Assembly (NCBI GenBank): GCA_945872795.1 | Contig: CAMCAZ010000032.1 | Span: forward strand, 1 to 42,254 | Direction: 5' to 3' | Origin: Chryseobacterium gleum | Lineage (GTDB): Bacteria; Bacteroidota; Bacteroidia; Flavobacteriales_F; PHOS-HE28 | DNA: 42,254 nucleotides | Shown here: positions 9,007-18,445 of the stretch, in pieces | How positions within the stretch are numbered: position 1 is the stretch's first letter | Layout of the letters: every line of letters starts with the position of its first letter | Program-made: the position numbers and the translations under genes | The notes under the pieces: model-generated | The model's input: the letters and a program-made list of their open reading frames with translations, nothing else | What the model was told of the DNA's origin: nothing | Databases searched by the model: none

Positions 9007-10536
9007 ATGAAGTGTTGGGTAATGATGGTGGTGGGTGTGTTGGTGACGATCAACGCACAGGCACAGGTACCGGCTCCGGCGGACAGCCTGGTGCGCTACT
9101 ACCATCCCAATGGGACGGTGAGCAGTGAGGGGCATATGGTGGACGGCCGCCCGGAAGGCTATTGGAAGAGCTTCTACGCCACTGGAACACTGCGGTCGGA
9201 GGGCGGTCGACGGGGAGCCCTTTTGGACAGCCTGTGGCGCTTCTATGCACCCAATGGCGCGCTGGAGAGCGAGATCAACTACAAGGCTGACAAACGGGAT
9301 GGTCCCTTGCGCCGATACGATACCACTGGCGTGCTGGTGAGCGAGGAGACCTACGTGGAGGACCTGCGCGAAGGAACTGCGCGCTATTACCACCCCAATG
9401 GCATGTTGCACAAAGAGGTCCCTTTCAAGGCTGGCAAGGAGGAGGGGAGGGGAACGGAGTACGCTGAGGATGGTCGCATCGTTGCCCTGCTCCAATACGG
9501 TGCCGGGCTGCTTCGCCGACGGGATGAGATCAATCAGGTGGACCGCATGGGCCTCAAACAGGGCCCGTGGAAGGAATTCCACCCCACTGGAAAGGTGAAG
9601 TGGGAGGGATCCTTTGTGGATGACCGCAAGCAGGGCATCTTCAAGGAGTATGACGCCAAGGGAAACCTGAAGGAGATGGTGAAGTACGATGCCGGCGAAG
9701 TGGATGCCGGGGCACAGGACAAGCTTACCGTGGATATCAAGCGCACGTTCCACCCCAACGGACGGGTATCATCGTTGGGCAGCTATTCCAAGAGCGGGAA
9801 GAAGGAGGGACTCTTCAAGGAGTTCGCGGTGGATGGATCGGTCAGCGGGGCGAAGATCTATTCCGGCGACCGCCTCATCAGTGAGGGTCTGGTGAACGAT
9901 GTCGGTGCCCTGGAGGGACCGTGGGTCGAGTACTTTTCCACAGGCGAGAAACGTGCGGAAGGAAGCTACAAGGAGGGCAAGCGCGATGGCAACTGGAACT
10001 TCTATCACCGTAGCGGTGCCGTGGAACAGAAGGGTAATTACCTGAACGGCTTGCCGCAGGGCGTATGGAAATGGTACTACGAAGGAGGAGCGATGCACCG
10101 GGAGGAGAATTACCGCCGTGGCCGTGAGGATGGTGCTTCCGTGGAGTACGATCCCGAAGGTGCCGTGCTGACCCAGGGCGAGTACATCGATGGCAATAAG
10201 GAAGGACCCTGGATCTACAAAGTAGGTGATCATACCGAAGAGGGATCCTACAAGGACGGTCTGAAGGATGGTGTTTGGAAGTATACCTATACAGGTGGAA
10301 TCCGGAACTTCATCGGGGCTTTCGTGAATGGTGAACCCCAGGGGAAACACCGTTGGTATTGGCCCAATGGGGAGTTGAAGATGGAAGGGAAATATGCCGC
10401 CGGACTTGCACAAGGCGACCATGTGCACTACAACGAACAGGGTTTTCCCATCATGACCATCAAATTCAAGGATGGGCAGGAACTGCGGATCGATGGTGTG
10501 AAGATCCCACCTCCTTACGTGGCCGGAGGTGAATGA
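9007..10536 (+). CDS. Secreted MORN-repeat (YwqK-like) protein
   Basis: A 509-residue protein with a signal peptide (about 1-20, ending NAQAQ). It consists almost entirely of tandem repeats of about 20-25 residues with the pattern YhxNGxhxxEGxhxxGxxxGxW. These are the MORN-type repeats annotated in bacteria as the YwqK family; I judge well over a dozen copies. Such proteins form elongated beta-hairpin ribbons. The toxin-antitoxin label often attached to YwqK is not supported here: there is no toxin gene next door and the protein appears exported. The start ATG follows an AT-rich stretch. The next gene (10584) has its own promoter, so this gene is probably monocistronic. Confidence 0.8.
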   Translation: MKCWVMMVVGVLVTINAQAQVPAPADSLVRYYHPNGTVSSEGHMVDGRPEGYWKSFYATGTLRSEGGRRGALLDSLWRFYAPNGALESEINYKADKRDGPLRRYDTTGVLVSEETYVEDLREGTARYYHPNGMLHKEVPFKAGKEEGRGTEYAEDGRIVALLQYGAGLLRRRDEINQVDRMGLKQGPWKEFHPTGKVKWEGSFVDDRKQGIFKEYDAKGNLKEMVKYDAGEVDAGAQDKLTVDIKRTFHPNGRVSSLGSYSKSGKKEGLFKEFAVDGSVSGAKIYSGDRLISEGLVNDVGALEGPWVEYFSTGEKRAEGSYKEGKRDGNWNFYHRSGAVEQKGNYLNGLPQGVWKWYYEGGAMHREENYRRGREDGASVEYDPEGAVLTQGEYIDGNKEGPWIYKVGDHTEEGSYKDGLKDGVWKYTYTGGIRNFIGAFVNGEPQGKHRWYWPNGELKMEGKYAAGLAQGDHVHYNEQGFPIMTIKFKDGQELRIDGVKIPPPYVAGGE

Positions 10537-10549
10537 TGAGGCAGTTTCT

Positions 10550-10579
10550 TTGGCGAACGACCGGAACCTCTTAAGTTCG
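10550..10579 (+). promoter_or_regulatory. Promoter of the PAS histidine kinase gene
   Basis: TTG (10550-10552), 19 nt, then TAAGTTCG (10572-10579), matching the Bacteroidota TTG-N19-TAnnTTTG layout with C for the third T. The ATG at 10584 follows after 4 nt. TTCG variants of the -7 box recur elsewhere in the window. Confidence 0.6.
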
Positions 10580-10583
10580 GACC

Positions 10584-13500
10584 ATGGTCACTGGTGGGCG
10601 CATACCTCCCGTATCAGCGGATGAGGGACAGGAGTTGGGCAAGGCCTACCTCGAACTGAAGCGTCAGTACGATGATCTTGTGAGCCGTAACCTCGCTGGT
10701 GTATTCCGTACCACGGTGGACGGAAGGATACTGGAAGTGAACGATTCCATGGCCCGCATCCTGGGCTACCAGGACCGGGATGAACTACTGCGCCTCGACG
10801 CGCTTGACCTCTATCCTTCAGCGGCCGCGCGGGATGTCTTTCTCCAGACCTTGTTCCGCGAAAAACGCCTCATCAATTTCGAGATCACGCTCAAACACCG
10901 GTCTGGTCGCACGGTGGACGTGTTGGAGAATGTGTTCCTGGATGAACAAGAGGGTAGGACCGCCACCATCCAAGGCACGCTCATTGACATCACGTCCTTC
11001 AAACAGGCCGAGTTGGAACAGCGCTCCCTGATGGCCAGCTACCGCGGACTGGTGGAACAGATCCGCGACGGTCTGCTGGTGGTGGAGGACGGTCAGATCA
11101 CCTATGCGAACCCTGCGGCCGAAAAGCTCGTGGGGCGACCCATCGTCGGTGATGTGGTGCTGGACCTGTTCCATACCGACGATCGCACCAAGGTGCAGCA
11201 CTTCCTCTCCACCGGAGCGGCCGATGGCATGAACGGTCCGTTCCCGACCAGGCTTGCGGGTTCCGATCATCATGGCTTTGTGATCCTGATGGCACCGGCC
11301 CCCCATCATGGACCGGCCGCCATGCAGCTCACCCTTCAGGACCAACGGGCGCAGCAGCAGTTGTTCAAGGAACAGTTGCGCCTTCAGATGGCCGAGGGGG
11401 TGAACCAAGTGCTTCGGCAGGAGATCAACGATCACCGGAAGACACAGGAAGAACTTCGCCGTTCCAAACGCTTCGCACGCAGTCTGGTGGACAGTTCACT
11501 GGACATGATCATGGCCGCCGATCCAGAGGGCAACCTCACGGAGTACAACCCCGCCGCCAGCCTCCGTTTCGGATATGAGCCGGAAGAGATCCTGGGACTC
11601 AACTCCCGGGTGCTCTATGCCGATCGATCGGATTATGAACGGGTCCAGTATGAACTGAACAACCACGGGGCCTTTTCCGGAGAGGTCCGCAACATTTCCA
11701 GCACCGGAGAGGTGTTCACATCCTTTCTGGCAGCTTCCAGATTGTATGATGAGGATGGCCAGTTACTGGGAGGAATGGGTGTTTCGCGCGATATCACTCG
11801 AATGAAACGCGACCAGGAATCACTCAAGGCCAGTGAAGAGCGTTATCGTGACCTGTTCGAGAATGCCACGGATATGATCCAGAGTGTGGCCATCGACGGT
11901 CGTTTCGAATACGTGAACGCCGCCTGGCTGAGCACCCTGGGCTATTCGCGGGAGCAACTGGGGGAACTGACCCTGCACAAGGTCATCGCGCCTGATCATT
12001 GGGCTCCGTTGCAACACGTGTTCGAGCGGGCCCTGAAAGGCGAGGATATCGGGCGTGTGGCCACGGTATTCCTGGCGCGCGATGGACGTTCCGTCCATGT
12101 CGAGGGCACCACCTCTGTGCGCATGGTGGATGGCCGATCGGTGGCCACGCGCAGCATCTTCCACGATGTAACGGCTGAGCGCATGGCCAGGCTGCAGGTG
12201 AAGGAGCATGAGGCCAAATTGCGCGCCCTTTTCGAGAGCAGTGATCACCTCTTCTGGACGGCGGGTAGCGACCTGAAGCTCACCTCGTTCAATTCCGGAT
12301 ACAGCCAGATGATCGAGCGGATCTATGGTGCCCGGCCCGAGATCAACAAGGATCCGGATAGACCGCGGAAGCTCTTCGCCGATCAAGGGTACCATGATTT
12401 TTGGGCCACCAAGTACGCGGAGGCCTTTGCAGGCAGCCCTGTGCGTTTTGAGACCGACCTGCGTGATACCAAGGGTCAACGGGTGTGCAATGAGATCTTC
12501 CTGAGCCCGGTGTTCGCTGCCGATGGTCAGGTGATCGAGGTTTTTGGCGTGGGGCACGAGATCACCGACAAGGTCATGGCCGAGGACCTTGTGCGCGAAC
12601 AGGCGGCGCGGCTGCAGGCCATCTTTGACAGTTCGGCCAACATGATGGTCTGGACCATGGACACGGACTTCCGGATCACCTCCTGCAACGCACATTTCCA
12701 GCGCAGTGCCGAGGAGGACTTCGGGATCACCTTGGGGGTGGGGGATAAGTTCACCCCAGAGCCGGCCGAGCGCACCTCCGGTAAGAGCATCACTCGGACC
12801 TTTGATCATTACAAGGCGGCGCTCAAGGGCAAGCCGCAGCAGTTCGAGGCGGAGCTCGTGGACCGCCATGGGCGTACCATCTGGGTGGAGAACTTCATCA
12901 ACCCGATCCTGGTGGACGGCAAGGTGATGGAACTCTCAGGCCTGGCCTACCACATCACCGAACGGAAAGAGGCCCAGCGCGAACTGCTGCGCAGCCTGCA
13001 CGAGAAAGAAGTGCTCCTCAAGGAGGTGCACCACCGCGTGAAGAACAACCTGCAGATCGTCAGCAGCATCTTCAACCTCCAGTCCGCCCACGTGGGTGAG
13101 GACCAGCGCATGATCGGCCTGCTCCGCGACAGCCGTGACCGCATCCGCAGCATGTCCTTCATCCACGAAAGCCTTTACCAGACCAAGGACTTCAGTTCCA
13201 TCGACCTGGCGGAGTACATCGCAGGGTTGAGCCGCAACCTGGTGATGAGCTACAGCCTCAACGGCAAGGTGGAGCTGAAGACGCAGCTGGAACGCGTGCT
13301 GCTCGTGCTGGACCAGGCCATCCCCTGCGGGCTTATCCTCAACGAGCTCATCAGCAATGCGCTCAAGCACGCCTTTCCGCAGGACCGCCCCGGCAGCATC
13401 ACTCTCCAACTCCAGCTCGTGGACGAGAAGGTGCACATCTCAGTAGGTGATGATGGCGTGGGACTGAGCCCTGGCTTCGACCCGTGGACACAAGGCAACC

Positions 13501-13649
13501 TGGGTCTTGAACTTGTTCACACCCTTGTGGAACAACTGGATGGACACATCACGCACCGCCCTGACCCCGGGGTGACCTATTTGCTTACTTTTGAGCGTAT
13601 CAAGAACTCCGGAAATGGCGCAGACGAACGTCCTCGTAGTGGAGGATGA
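10584..13649 (+). CDS. Multi-PAS soluble sensor histidine kinase (HisKA_2 type)
   Basis: A 1021-residue kinase without an evident transmembrane segment, so probably cytosolic. I count six PAS-like domains, at about 30-140, 150-260, 298-415, 420-540, 545-665 and 675-795. Several end in the DIT/DVT linker typical of PAS-PAC units. The dimerisation/phosphoacceptor box reads EVHHRVKNNLQI, with the histidine pair at 816/817, which marks the HisKA_2/HWE-related class. The ATPase domain has the N-box LNELISNALKHAF, the G1 box GDDGVGL and GNLGLELV. The last 35 bp overlap the start of the LytTR response regulator, so the two are a cotranscribed, translationally linked pair. The signal is unknown. Confidence 0.92.
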   Translation: MVTGGRIPPVSADEGQELGKAYLELKRQYDDLVSRNLAGVFRTTVDGRILEVNDSMARILGYQDRDELLRLDALDLYPSAAARDVFLQTLFREKRLINFEITLKHRSGRTVDVLENVFLDEQEGRTATIQGTLIDITSFKQAELEQRSLMASYRGLVEQIRDGLLVVEDGQITYANPAAEKLVGRPIVGDVVLDLFHTDDRTKVQHFLSTGAADGMNGPFPTRLAGSDHHGFVILMAPAPHHGPAAMQLTLQDQRAQQQLFKEQLRLQMAEGVNQVLRQEINDHRKTQEELRRSKRFARSLVDSSLDMIMAADPEGNLTEYNPAASLRFGYEPEEILGLNSRVLYADRSDYERVQYELNNHGAFSGEVRNISSTGEVFTSFLAASRLYDEDGQLLGGMGVSRDITRMKRDQESLKASEERYRDLFENATDMIQSVAIDGRFEYVNAAWLSTLGYSREQLGELTLHKVIAPDHWAPLQHVFERALKGEDIGRVATVFLARDGRSVHVEGTTSVRMVDGRSVATRSIFHDVTAERMARLQVKEHEAKLRALFESSDHLFWTAGSDLKLTSFNSGYSQMIERIYGARPEINKDPDRPRKLFADQGYHDFWATKYAEAFAGSPVRFETDLRDTKGQRVCNEIFLSPVFAADGQVIEVFGVGHEITDKVMAEDLVREQAARLQAIFDSSANMMVWTMDTDFRITSCNAHFQRSAEEDFGITLGVGDKFTPEPAERTSGKSITRTFDHYKAALKGKPQQFEAELVDRHGRTIWVENFINPILVDGKVMELSGLAYHITERKEAQRELLRSLHEKEVLLKEVHHRVKNNLQIVSSIFNLQSAHVGEDQRMIGLLRDSRDRIRSMSFIHESLYQTKDFSSIDLAEYIAGLSRNLVMSYSLNGKVELKTQLERVLLVLDQAIPCGLILNELISNALKHAFPQDRPGSITLQLQLVDEKVHISVGDDGVGLSPGFDPWTQGNLGLELVHTLVEQLDGHITHRPDPGVTYLLTFERIKNSGNGADERPRSGG

Positions 13650-14370
13650 GAGCATTGTGAGCAAGGATATCCAGCTCAGCTTGAAGAAGCTGGGGTATCA
13701 CGTGGTGGGCGCCGCAAGCACTGGGGAACAGGCCGTTCTGCTCGCCCAGCAGCACATGCCGGACATCATCCTCATGGACATCATGCTCAAGGGCGAGATG
13801 AACGGGATAGAAGCCGCCGATGCCATCCGGAAGGAAACCAACATCCCGGTGATCTTCCTCACCGCCTACGCGGATGAGAGCACCCTGGCCAAGGCCAAGG
13901 TCACCCAACCCTACGGATACATCATCAAGCCCTTCAAGGAGATCGACATCCATACGTCGATCGAAATGGCGCTGTACAAACACAAAAAGGAATCGGAGGT
14001 GCTGCGCGAACGGGACATGCTCTTCGCCCTGGTGGAGAACAAGGACCCCGCCAAGGAGATCCTCTTCGTGAAGAGCAACAGCCGTCTGGTGAAGCTGAAG
14101 ACCACGGACATCTACTTCATCGAGGCGCTGAAGGATTATGTGGTGATCAACACGCTGAACACACGCTACACCGTGCACAGCACGATGAAGGATATCGAGG
14201 CCAAGCTCCCCGAATCCGATTTCATCCGCGTGCACCGCAGTTTCATCGTTCGCCTGGACAAGATCGTGGCCATCGAGCAGCCCAACCTGATCCTGGAGAA
14301 CGACAAGAAGGTCATTCCCATCGGAGGCAGCTACAAGGACGACCTGGCCAAGCGCTTGAACTTGGTCTGA
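13615..14370 (+). CDS. LytTR-family response regulator
   Basis: A 251-residue regulator. The receiver domain (about 4-120) has the acidic pair E10/D11, the phosphoacceptor D55 in ILMDIML, a conserved T in FLTAYAD and K in IIKPFKE. A short linker leads to a C-terminal LytTR DNA-binding domain (about 145-250) with the family blocks DIYFIEALKDYVVI and DFIRVHRSFIV. I start at ATG 13615 (MAQTNVLVVEDE). An upstream TTG at 13591 would add eight residues unlike a receiver N-terminus. It overlaps the kinase gene by 35 bp and is certainly its partner. The target genes are not evident. Confidence 0.93.
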   Translation: MAQTNVLVVEDESIVSKDIQLSLKKLGYHVVGAASTGEQAVLLAQQHMPDIILMDIMLKGEMNGIEAADAIRKETNIPVIFLTAYADESTLAKAKVTQPYGYIIKPFKEIDIHTSIEMALYKHKKESEVLRERDMLFALVENKDPAKEILFVKSNSRLVKLKTTDIYFIEALKDYVVINTLNTRYTVHSTMKDIEAKLPESDFIRVHRSFIVRLDKIVAIEQPNLILENDKKVIPIGGSYKDDLAKRLNLV

Positions 14371-14394
14371 TCGGAGGCGGCGGTCCTTCGATCA
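14368..14394. terminator. Possible bidirectional hairpin between convergent genes
   Basis: TGATCGgAGG and CCTtCGATCA form an imperfect inverted repeat across the 21-bp gap between the response regulator stop and the rnr stop. There is no strong U-tract, so the call is weak. Confidence 0.35.
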
Positions 14395-16650
14395 ACGTTT
14401 ACCGCCCTTCTTCTTCCCCTTCTTGCTCGCCTTGGGAGCTTGCCTGAAGCCATTGCGGTCGGGCGCGCCCTTGGCTTTCGGGGTGCGTCGCTCAAATTTC
14501 CCCGAGGTGGTCTTCATGGTCTCGCCCTCCAGGCTGAACTCCACTGTGCGGCGGTCCATGTCCACGGCCTTCACCACCACGCGCAGCTCATCACCCAGGC
14601 GGAAGCGGCGGTCCGTCCGTTGGCCCACCACCGTGTAGCGTTCCTGGTCGAAGCGGAAGATGTCGCCGGGCAGTTCGCGCAGGCCGATCATGCCCTCGCA
14701 CTTGTTGTCCACCAGTTCCACGTAGATGCCCCAATTGGTGAGCCCGCTGATGATGCCATCGAAGGCCTCTCCGATGCGATCACGCAGGAATTCCGCCTGT
14801 TTGTATTTGATGGAGGCCCGTTCGGCATCGGCGGCCTGTTTCTCCATGCGCGAGCTGTGCTTGCAACTGAGCTCGAGCGCTTCCCGGTCCAACGCCATAC
14901 CCTCGGCCAGGTAATGGTCCAGGGCACGATGCACCAGCAGGTCGGGATAACGGCGGATGGGGCTGGTGAAGTGGGTGTAATGCTCGAAGGCCAGGCCGTA
15001 GTGGCCGATGTTATCCGTGGTGTAGATGGCCTTGCTCATGCTGCGGATGGCCACCTGCTTGATGATGTTCTCCTCCTCGGTGCCCTGCACGGCACGCAGC
15101 AGCTGGTTGATGGCATGCGGCAGGTCCTCCATGTTGGAGGTGTCCAGCTGGTGCCCGAAGCTTTTGGCGAGTGCCCGTAACTGGGCCACCTTCTCCGGGT
15201 CGGGCAGGTCGTGCACGCGGTACACGAAGGGCTTGGGCTTTCCGTTTCGGGGCTTGCCCACGAAGGTGGCCACGCGCTTGTTCGCCAGCAGCATGAACTC
15301 TTCGATGAGCCAGTTCGCCGGACCCATCACCTTCTCATAAACCCCCAGGGGCCGACCTTTTTCGTCCAGCTTGAACTTGACCTCATTGCCGCCGATCTCC
15401 AGTGCACCATTGGCCAGGCGGTCCTTTCGTAGGACCTCGGCCAAACGGTTCAAGGTCAACACTTCTTCCTTGAAGGGCCCTTCGCCGCCGTCGATGATGG
15501 CCTGCGCGCCGGCATAGGCGAAACGGTGTTGGGAGCGCATCACCGTGCGCCCGAACCATTCCCCCTTGATGCGTGCCTGATCATCCAGTTCGAAGATGGC
15601 GCTGAAGCTCAGCTTGTCCGTATGCGGATTGAGCGAGCACAGGTCGTTGCTGAGCTTCTCCGGCAGCATGGGCACCACGCGGTCCACGAGGTACACGCTG
15701 GTGGCCCGGCTGGCGGCCTCCATGTCCACCACGCTGCGCGGCCGCACATAGTGGCTCACGTCCGCGATGTGCACGCCGACCTCCCAATGGCCGTTGGCCA
15801 GCTTGCGTACGCTCAGGGCGTCATCCAGGTCCTTGGCGTCATCCGGGTCGATGGTGAGCGTGGGAACGTTACGTACGTCCCGCCGCTTGGAGATCTCTGC
15901 CGGGGTCACACCATTCGGGATCTCCAGGCTCGCCTTCAGCACGCTTTCGGGGAATTCCAACGGCAGGCCGAACTCCGCGAGGATGGCGTGCATTTCCACC
16001 TGGTGCTCGCCCGCCTTGCCCAGTACGCGGGTCACCCGGCCACGGGCCAGGTCACGGGCGTCCTTCCATTCGCCCAGCTCGATGATGGCCTTGTCGCCCT
16101 CCTTCGCCCCATTGACGTCGGCAGGGGGGATGAAGAAGGGCTTCTGCACCCGCTGGTCGTCGGCCACCAGGATGATGCGCCCCTCATGCTTGTGTATGGT
16201 GCCCACGAACTCCGTGCGGCGGCGTTTCAACACCTCCAGCACCTTGCCTTCGGTCTTGTAGCCCCGCCCCTCCTGGAGCTTGATGCGGACCGTGTCGCCG
16301 TGCAGCGCCGTTCCGATGTCGCGCTGGCCGATGTAGACGTCGTCCAGGCCGACCACCCCGAGGCGCACATAGCCCGCGCCGCTGGCGATGATGTCGATGG
16401 TGCCTTCGGCGGTATTGCCTGTGGCGGTGCCGGTAGCGGTATATCGCCCCTTTTTACCGCTCTGGATGCGCCCATCGTCCAGCAGCAGGTCGATGGCGTC
16501 GAACAGCAGGTAGCGCTGGCTCTTGTCCTTGAAGCCCAACTGCAAGGCCAATTGCTGGCTGGTGATCCCGGCATGGGCGGCGCGCCGCACAGCGGAAAGG
16601 ACCTCCTCGATCAGTTGTCCGGGTTTGTGGTCCGTGGCTTGGTTGGGCAT
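14392..16650 (-). CDS. rnr: Ribonuclease R
   Basis: A 3'-to-5' exoribonuclease that degrades structured RNA. Domain order fits RNase R: an N-terminal winged-helix region (about 1-65, with GITSQQLALQLG), cold-shock/OB domains, and the RNB catalytic domain starting near residue 240 with the acidic metal-binding cluster IDPDDAKDLDDAL. An S1 domain near 630-715 follows, with a strongly basic tail rich in K and G (RRTPKAK to KKGGKR). The length of 752 residues is normal. I chose ATG 16650 (MPNQATDHKPG) over a TTG at 16674. It is divergent from prs and shares that intergenic region. It runs convergent with the LytTR regulator. Confidence 0.95.
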   Translation of the reverse strand: MPNQATDHKPGQLIEEVLSAVRRAAHAGITSQQLALQLGFKDKSQRYLLFDAIDLLLDDGRIQSGKKGRYTATGTATGNTAEGTIDIIASGAGYVRLGVVGLDDVYIGQRDIGTALHGDTVRIKLQEGRGYKTEGKVLEVLKRRRTEFVGTIHKHEGRIILVADDQRVQKPFFIPPADVNGAKEGDKAIIELGEWKDARDLARGRVTRVLGKAGEHQVEMHAILAEFGLPLEFPESVLKASLEIPNGVTPAEISKRRDVRNVPTLTIDPDDAKDLDDALSVRKLANGHWEVGVHIADVSHYVRPRSVVDMEAASRATSVYLVDRVVPMLPEKLSNDLCSLNPHTDKLSFSAIFELDDQARIKGEWFGRTVMRSQHRFAYAGAQAIIDGGEGPFKEEVLTLNRLAEVLRKDRLANGALEIGGNEVKFKLDEKGRPLGVYEKVMGPANWLIEEFMLLANKRVATFVGKPRNGKPKPFVYRVHDLPDPEKVAQLRALAKSFGHQLDTSNMEDLPHAINQLLRAVQGTEEENIIKQVAIRSMSKAIYTTDNIGHYGLAFEHYTHFTSPIRRYPDLLVHRALDHYLAEGMALDREALELSCKHSSRMEKQAADAERASIKYKQAEFLRDRIGEAFDGIISGLTNWGIYVELVDNKCEGMIGLRELPGDIFRFDQERYTVVGQRTDRRFRLGDELRVVVKAVDMDRRTVEFSLEGETMKTTSGKFERRTPKAKGAPDRNGFRQAPKASKKGKKKGGKR

Positions 16651-16743
16651 GTTCTTCAGTGTTCGGCGCCGCAAGTTAGCCGCAAGCGCCGGGTCACCAT
16701 CCGTCCCCCCCCGCTAGGCATGGCCGTCCCATTCCTGCTGTGT

Positions 16744-16764
16744 CCCTTGTGGGGCAAGGGTTTT
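16744..16764 (+). other. Small hairpin with T-run in the prs leader region
   Basis: CCCTTG-tgggg-CAAGGG followed by TTTT looks like a short intrinsic terminator, yet it lies upstream of the prs promoter (16784-16813) and in the divergent gap with rnr. It may be a relic or insulate against read-through. No regulatory role is demonstrated. Confidence 0.3.
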
Positions 16765-16783
16765 AGGCCTCCACCAACGATCG

Positions 16784-16813
16784 TTGATAACCTGCGGAAG
16801 ATCTCTACCTTTG
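16784..16813 (+). promoter_or_regulatory. Promoter of prs
   Basis: TTG (16784-16786), 19 nt, TACCTTTG (16806-16813): a textbook Bacteroidota housekeeping promoter and the best match in the window. The ATG at 16836 follows after 22 nt. The upstream half also reads GTTGATAACC, which resembles the elements in the 8569-9006 gap, but here the -33 role explains it. Confidence 0.75.
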
Positions 16814-16835
16814 CAGCCCTTTCTCAGGGAATTCC

Positions 16836-17783
16836 ATGCAGGAAAGCTCCAAGATCTTCAGTGGCACCGCCACCCGGTACCTTTCCGAGAAGATCGCTGC
16901 GGCCAGCGGCGAACGGCTCGGTGAAGTGACCGTGTCGCGGTTCAGTGATGGGGAGTTCCAGCCCAGCTTCGAGGAGACCGTGCGCGGTGAGCTGGTGTTC
17001 ATCGTCCAGAGCACCTTTCCGCCCAGCGACAACCTCTTCGAACTGCTGATGATGGTGGATGCCGCCAAGCGCGCCAGCGCCAAACGCATCGTGGCAGTGA
17101 TGCCCTACTTCGGCTTCGCCCGCCAGGACCGAAAGGACAAGCCCCGTGTGAGCATCGCTGCCAAGTTGGTGGCCAACATGCTCACCGCTGCCGGGGTGGA
17201 CCGCATCATCACCATGGACCTGCACGCCGACCAGATCCAAGGCTTCTTCGAAGTGCCTGTGGACCACCTCTTCGCGAGCAGCCTGTTCCTTCCCTACATC
17301 AAGGAAATGGGCCTGAAGGACCTGGTCCTGGCCGCACCGGACACCGGGGGCACCAAGCGGGCCAACGCCTATGCCAAGCACCTGGGTGTGGACATGGCCA
17401 TCTGCTACAAGCAGCGTAAGGTGGCCAACCAGATCGAGAGCATGACCGTGATCGGTGATGTGAAGGGCAAGAACGTGGTGCTCGTGGACGACATGGTCGA
17501 CACGGCCGGCACGCTCACAAAGGCCGCAGACATGATGATGGAGCAGGGCGCCACCAGCGTGCGCGCCGTGTGCACCCATGCCGTGTTGAGCGGTGAGGCG
17601 TGCACGCGCATCCAGAACAGTTCGCTCACCGAGCTCATCGTTTCAGACACCATTCCCATCGGGGCTGACAAGTTGCAGCACACCGATAAGATCAAGCAGC
17701 TCACCGTGGCGCAATTGTTCTCCGACGTCATTCGCCGGGTACGCAGCCACGAGAGCATCAGCAGCCACTTCATCATCGCCTAA
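16836..17783 (+). CDS. prs: Ribose-phosphate pyrophosphokinase
   Basis: Prs makes PRPP from ribose 5-phosphate and ATP, feeding purine, pyrimidine, histidine and NAD synthesis. It has 315 residues, the normal length. Key blocks are SRFSDGEF, the ATP-binding region around FGFARQDRKDK, the metal/substrate motif DLHADQIQGFF, and the PRPP loop VVLVDDMVDTAGT at residues 214-226. The gene starts the prs-rplY-pth run and has a strong promoter at 16784-16813. The rplY ATG follows the prs stop by 14 nt, so they are cotranscribed. Confidence 0.97.
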   Translation: MQESSKIFSGTATRYLSEKIAAASGERLGEVTVSRFSDGEFQPSFEETVRGELVFIVQSTFPPSDNLFELLMMVDAAKRASAKRIVAVMPYFGFARQDRKDKPRVSIAAKLVANMLTAAGVDRIITMDLHADQIQGFFEVPVDHLFASSLFLPYIKEMGLKDLVLAAPDTGGTKRANAYAKHLGVDMAICYKQRKVANQIESMTVIGDVKGKNVVLVDDMVDTAGTLTKAADMMMEQGATSVRAVCTHAVLSGEACTRIQNSSLTELIVSDTIPIGADKLQHTDKIKQLTVAQLFSDVIRRVRSHESISSHFIIA

Positions 17784-17797
17784 CACCCTCGACCCTC

Positions 17798-18445
17798 ATG
17801 AACACTGTAGCGCTCAGCGGTACGCTCCGCCAAGCCGTCGGCACCAAGTATGCCGCCCAACTTCGCCGGGAGAAACGCGTGCCTTGCGTGCTCTACGGCG
17901 GCGGTAAGTCCATCCACTTCAGCGTGGAGGAGACCGCCCTTCGCCACATCGTATTCACCCCCGAACTGGTGGGTGTGGAGATCGAGCTTGATGGTGCCAC
18001 GACCCTCGCCGTGGTGCAGGAGAAGCAGTTCCACCCCCTCACCGATCGCGTGATCCACGTGGATTTCATCCAGCTGGACAACGCCAAGGAGGCCCAGGCC
18101 ACCCTGTCCGTCCGTCTGTCCGGCCAGCCGGTGGGTGTGCGCAAAGGCGGAAAGCTGAGCCACACCATGCGCAAGGTGCGTGTGAAGGGCATGCCGGACA
18201 AAATGCCCGGTCACCTGGACCTCAACATCGCCGACCTGGACATCAACCAGTCCATCAGCGTGGCCGACCTCAAGATCGAGGGCCTGACCTTCCTCGCACA
18301 ACCTTCGGATGTGGTGGTGGCCGTGCGCCTGACCAAGAAGATGGAGGATGCCGCTGCCGCTGCCGCTGGTACCGCTCCAGCTGGCAAGGACGCGAAAGGA
18401 GCTCCCGCCAAGGCTGCTGCCACCAAGGCCGCACCGAAGAAGTAA
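17798..18445 (+). CDS. rplY: 50S ribosomal protein bL25 (Ctc/TL5 form)
   Basis: A 5S rRNA-binding ribosomal protein, 215 residues long. The N-terminal L25 domain covers about 1-93 (with RREKRVPCVLYGGGK), followed by the TL5-type beta domain (about 97-180). The C-terminus is a low-complexity tail rich in alanine and lysine (from about 185), a common add-on in this phylum. It sits directly after prs and before pth, a conserved translation-related neighbourhood. Confidence 0.95.
   Translation: MNTVALSGTLRQAVGTKYAAQLRREKRVPCVLYGGGKSIHFSVEETALRHIVFTPELVGVEIELDGATTLAVVQEKQFHPLTDRVIHVDFIQLDNAKEAQATLSVRLSGQPVGVRKGGKLSHTMRKVRVKGMPDKMPGHLDLNIADLDINQSISVADLKIEGLTFLAQPSDVVVAVRLTKKMEDAAAAAAGTAPAGKDAKGAPAKAAATKAAPKK

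Noticed and set aside
9007-10536. Toxin-antitoxin system (YwqK antitoxin label)
   Set aside because: A signal peptide is present, and no toxin-like small gene lies on either side.
16783-16790. CGTTGATAA upstream of prs as a DnaA box
   Set aside because: It is a single copy and is better explained by the -33 TTG of a textbook promoter at exact 19-nt spacing.
18053-18064. Perfect palindrome ATCCACGTGGAT inside rplY
   Set aside because: It shares only the CCACGTGG centre with parS; the outer arms differ and it encodes conserved L25 residues.
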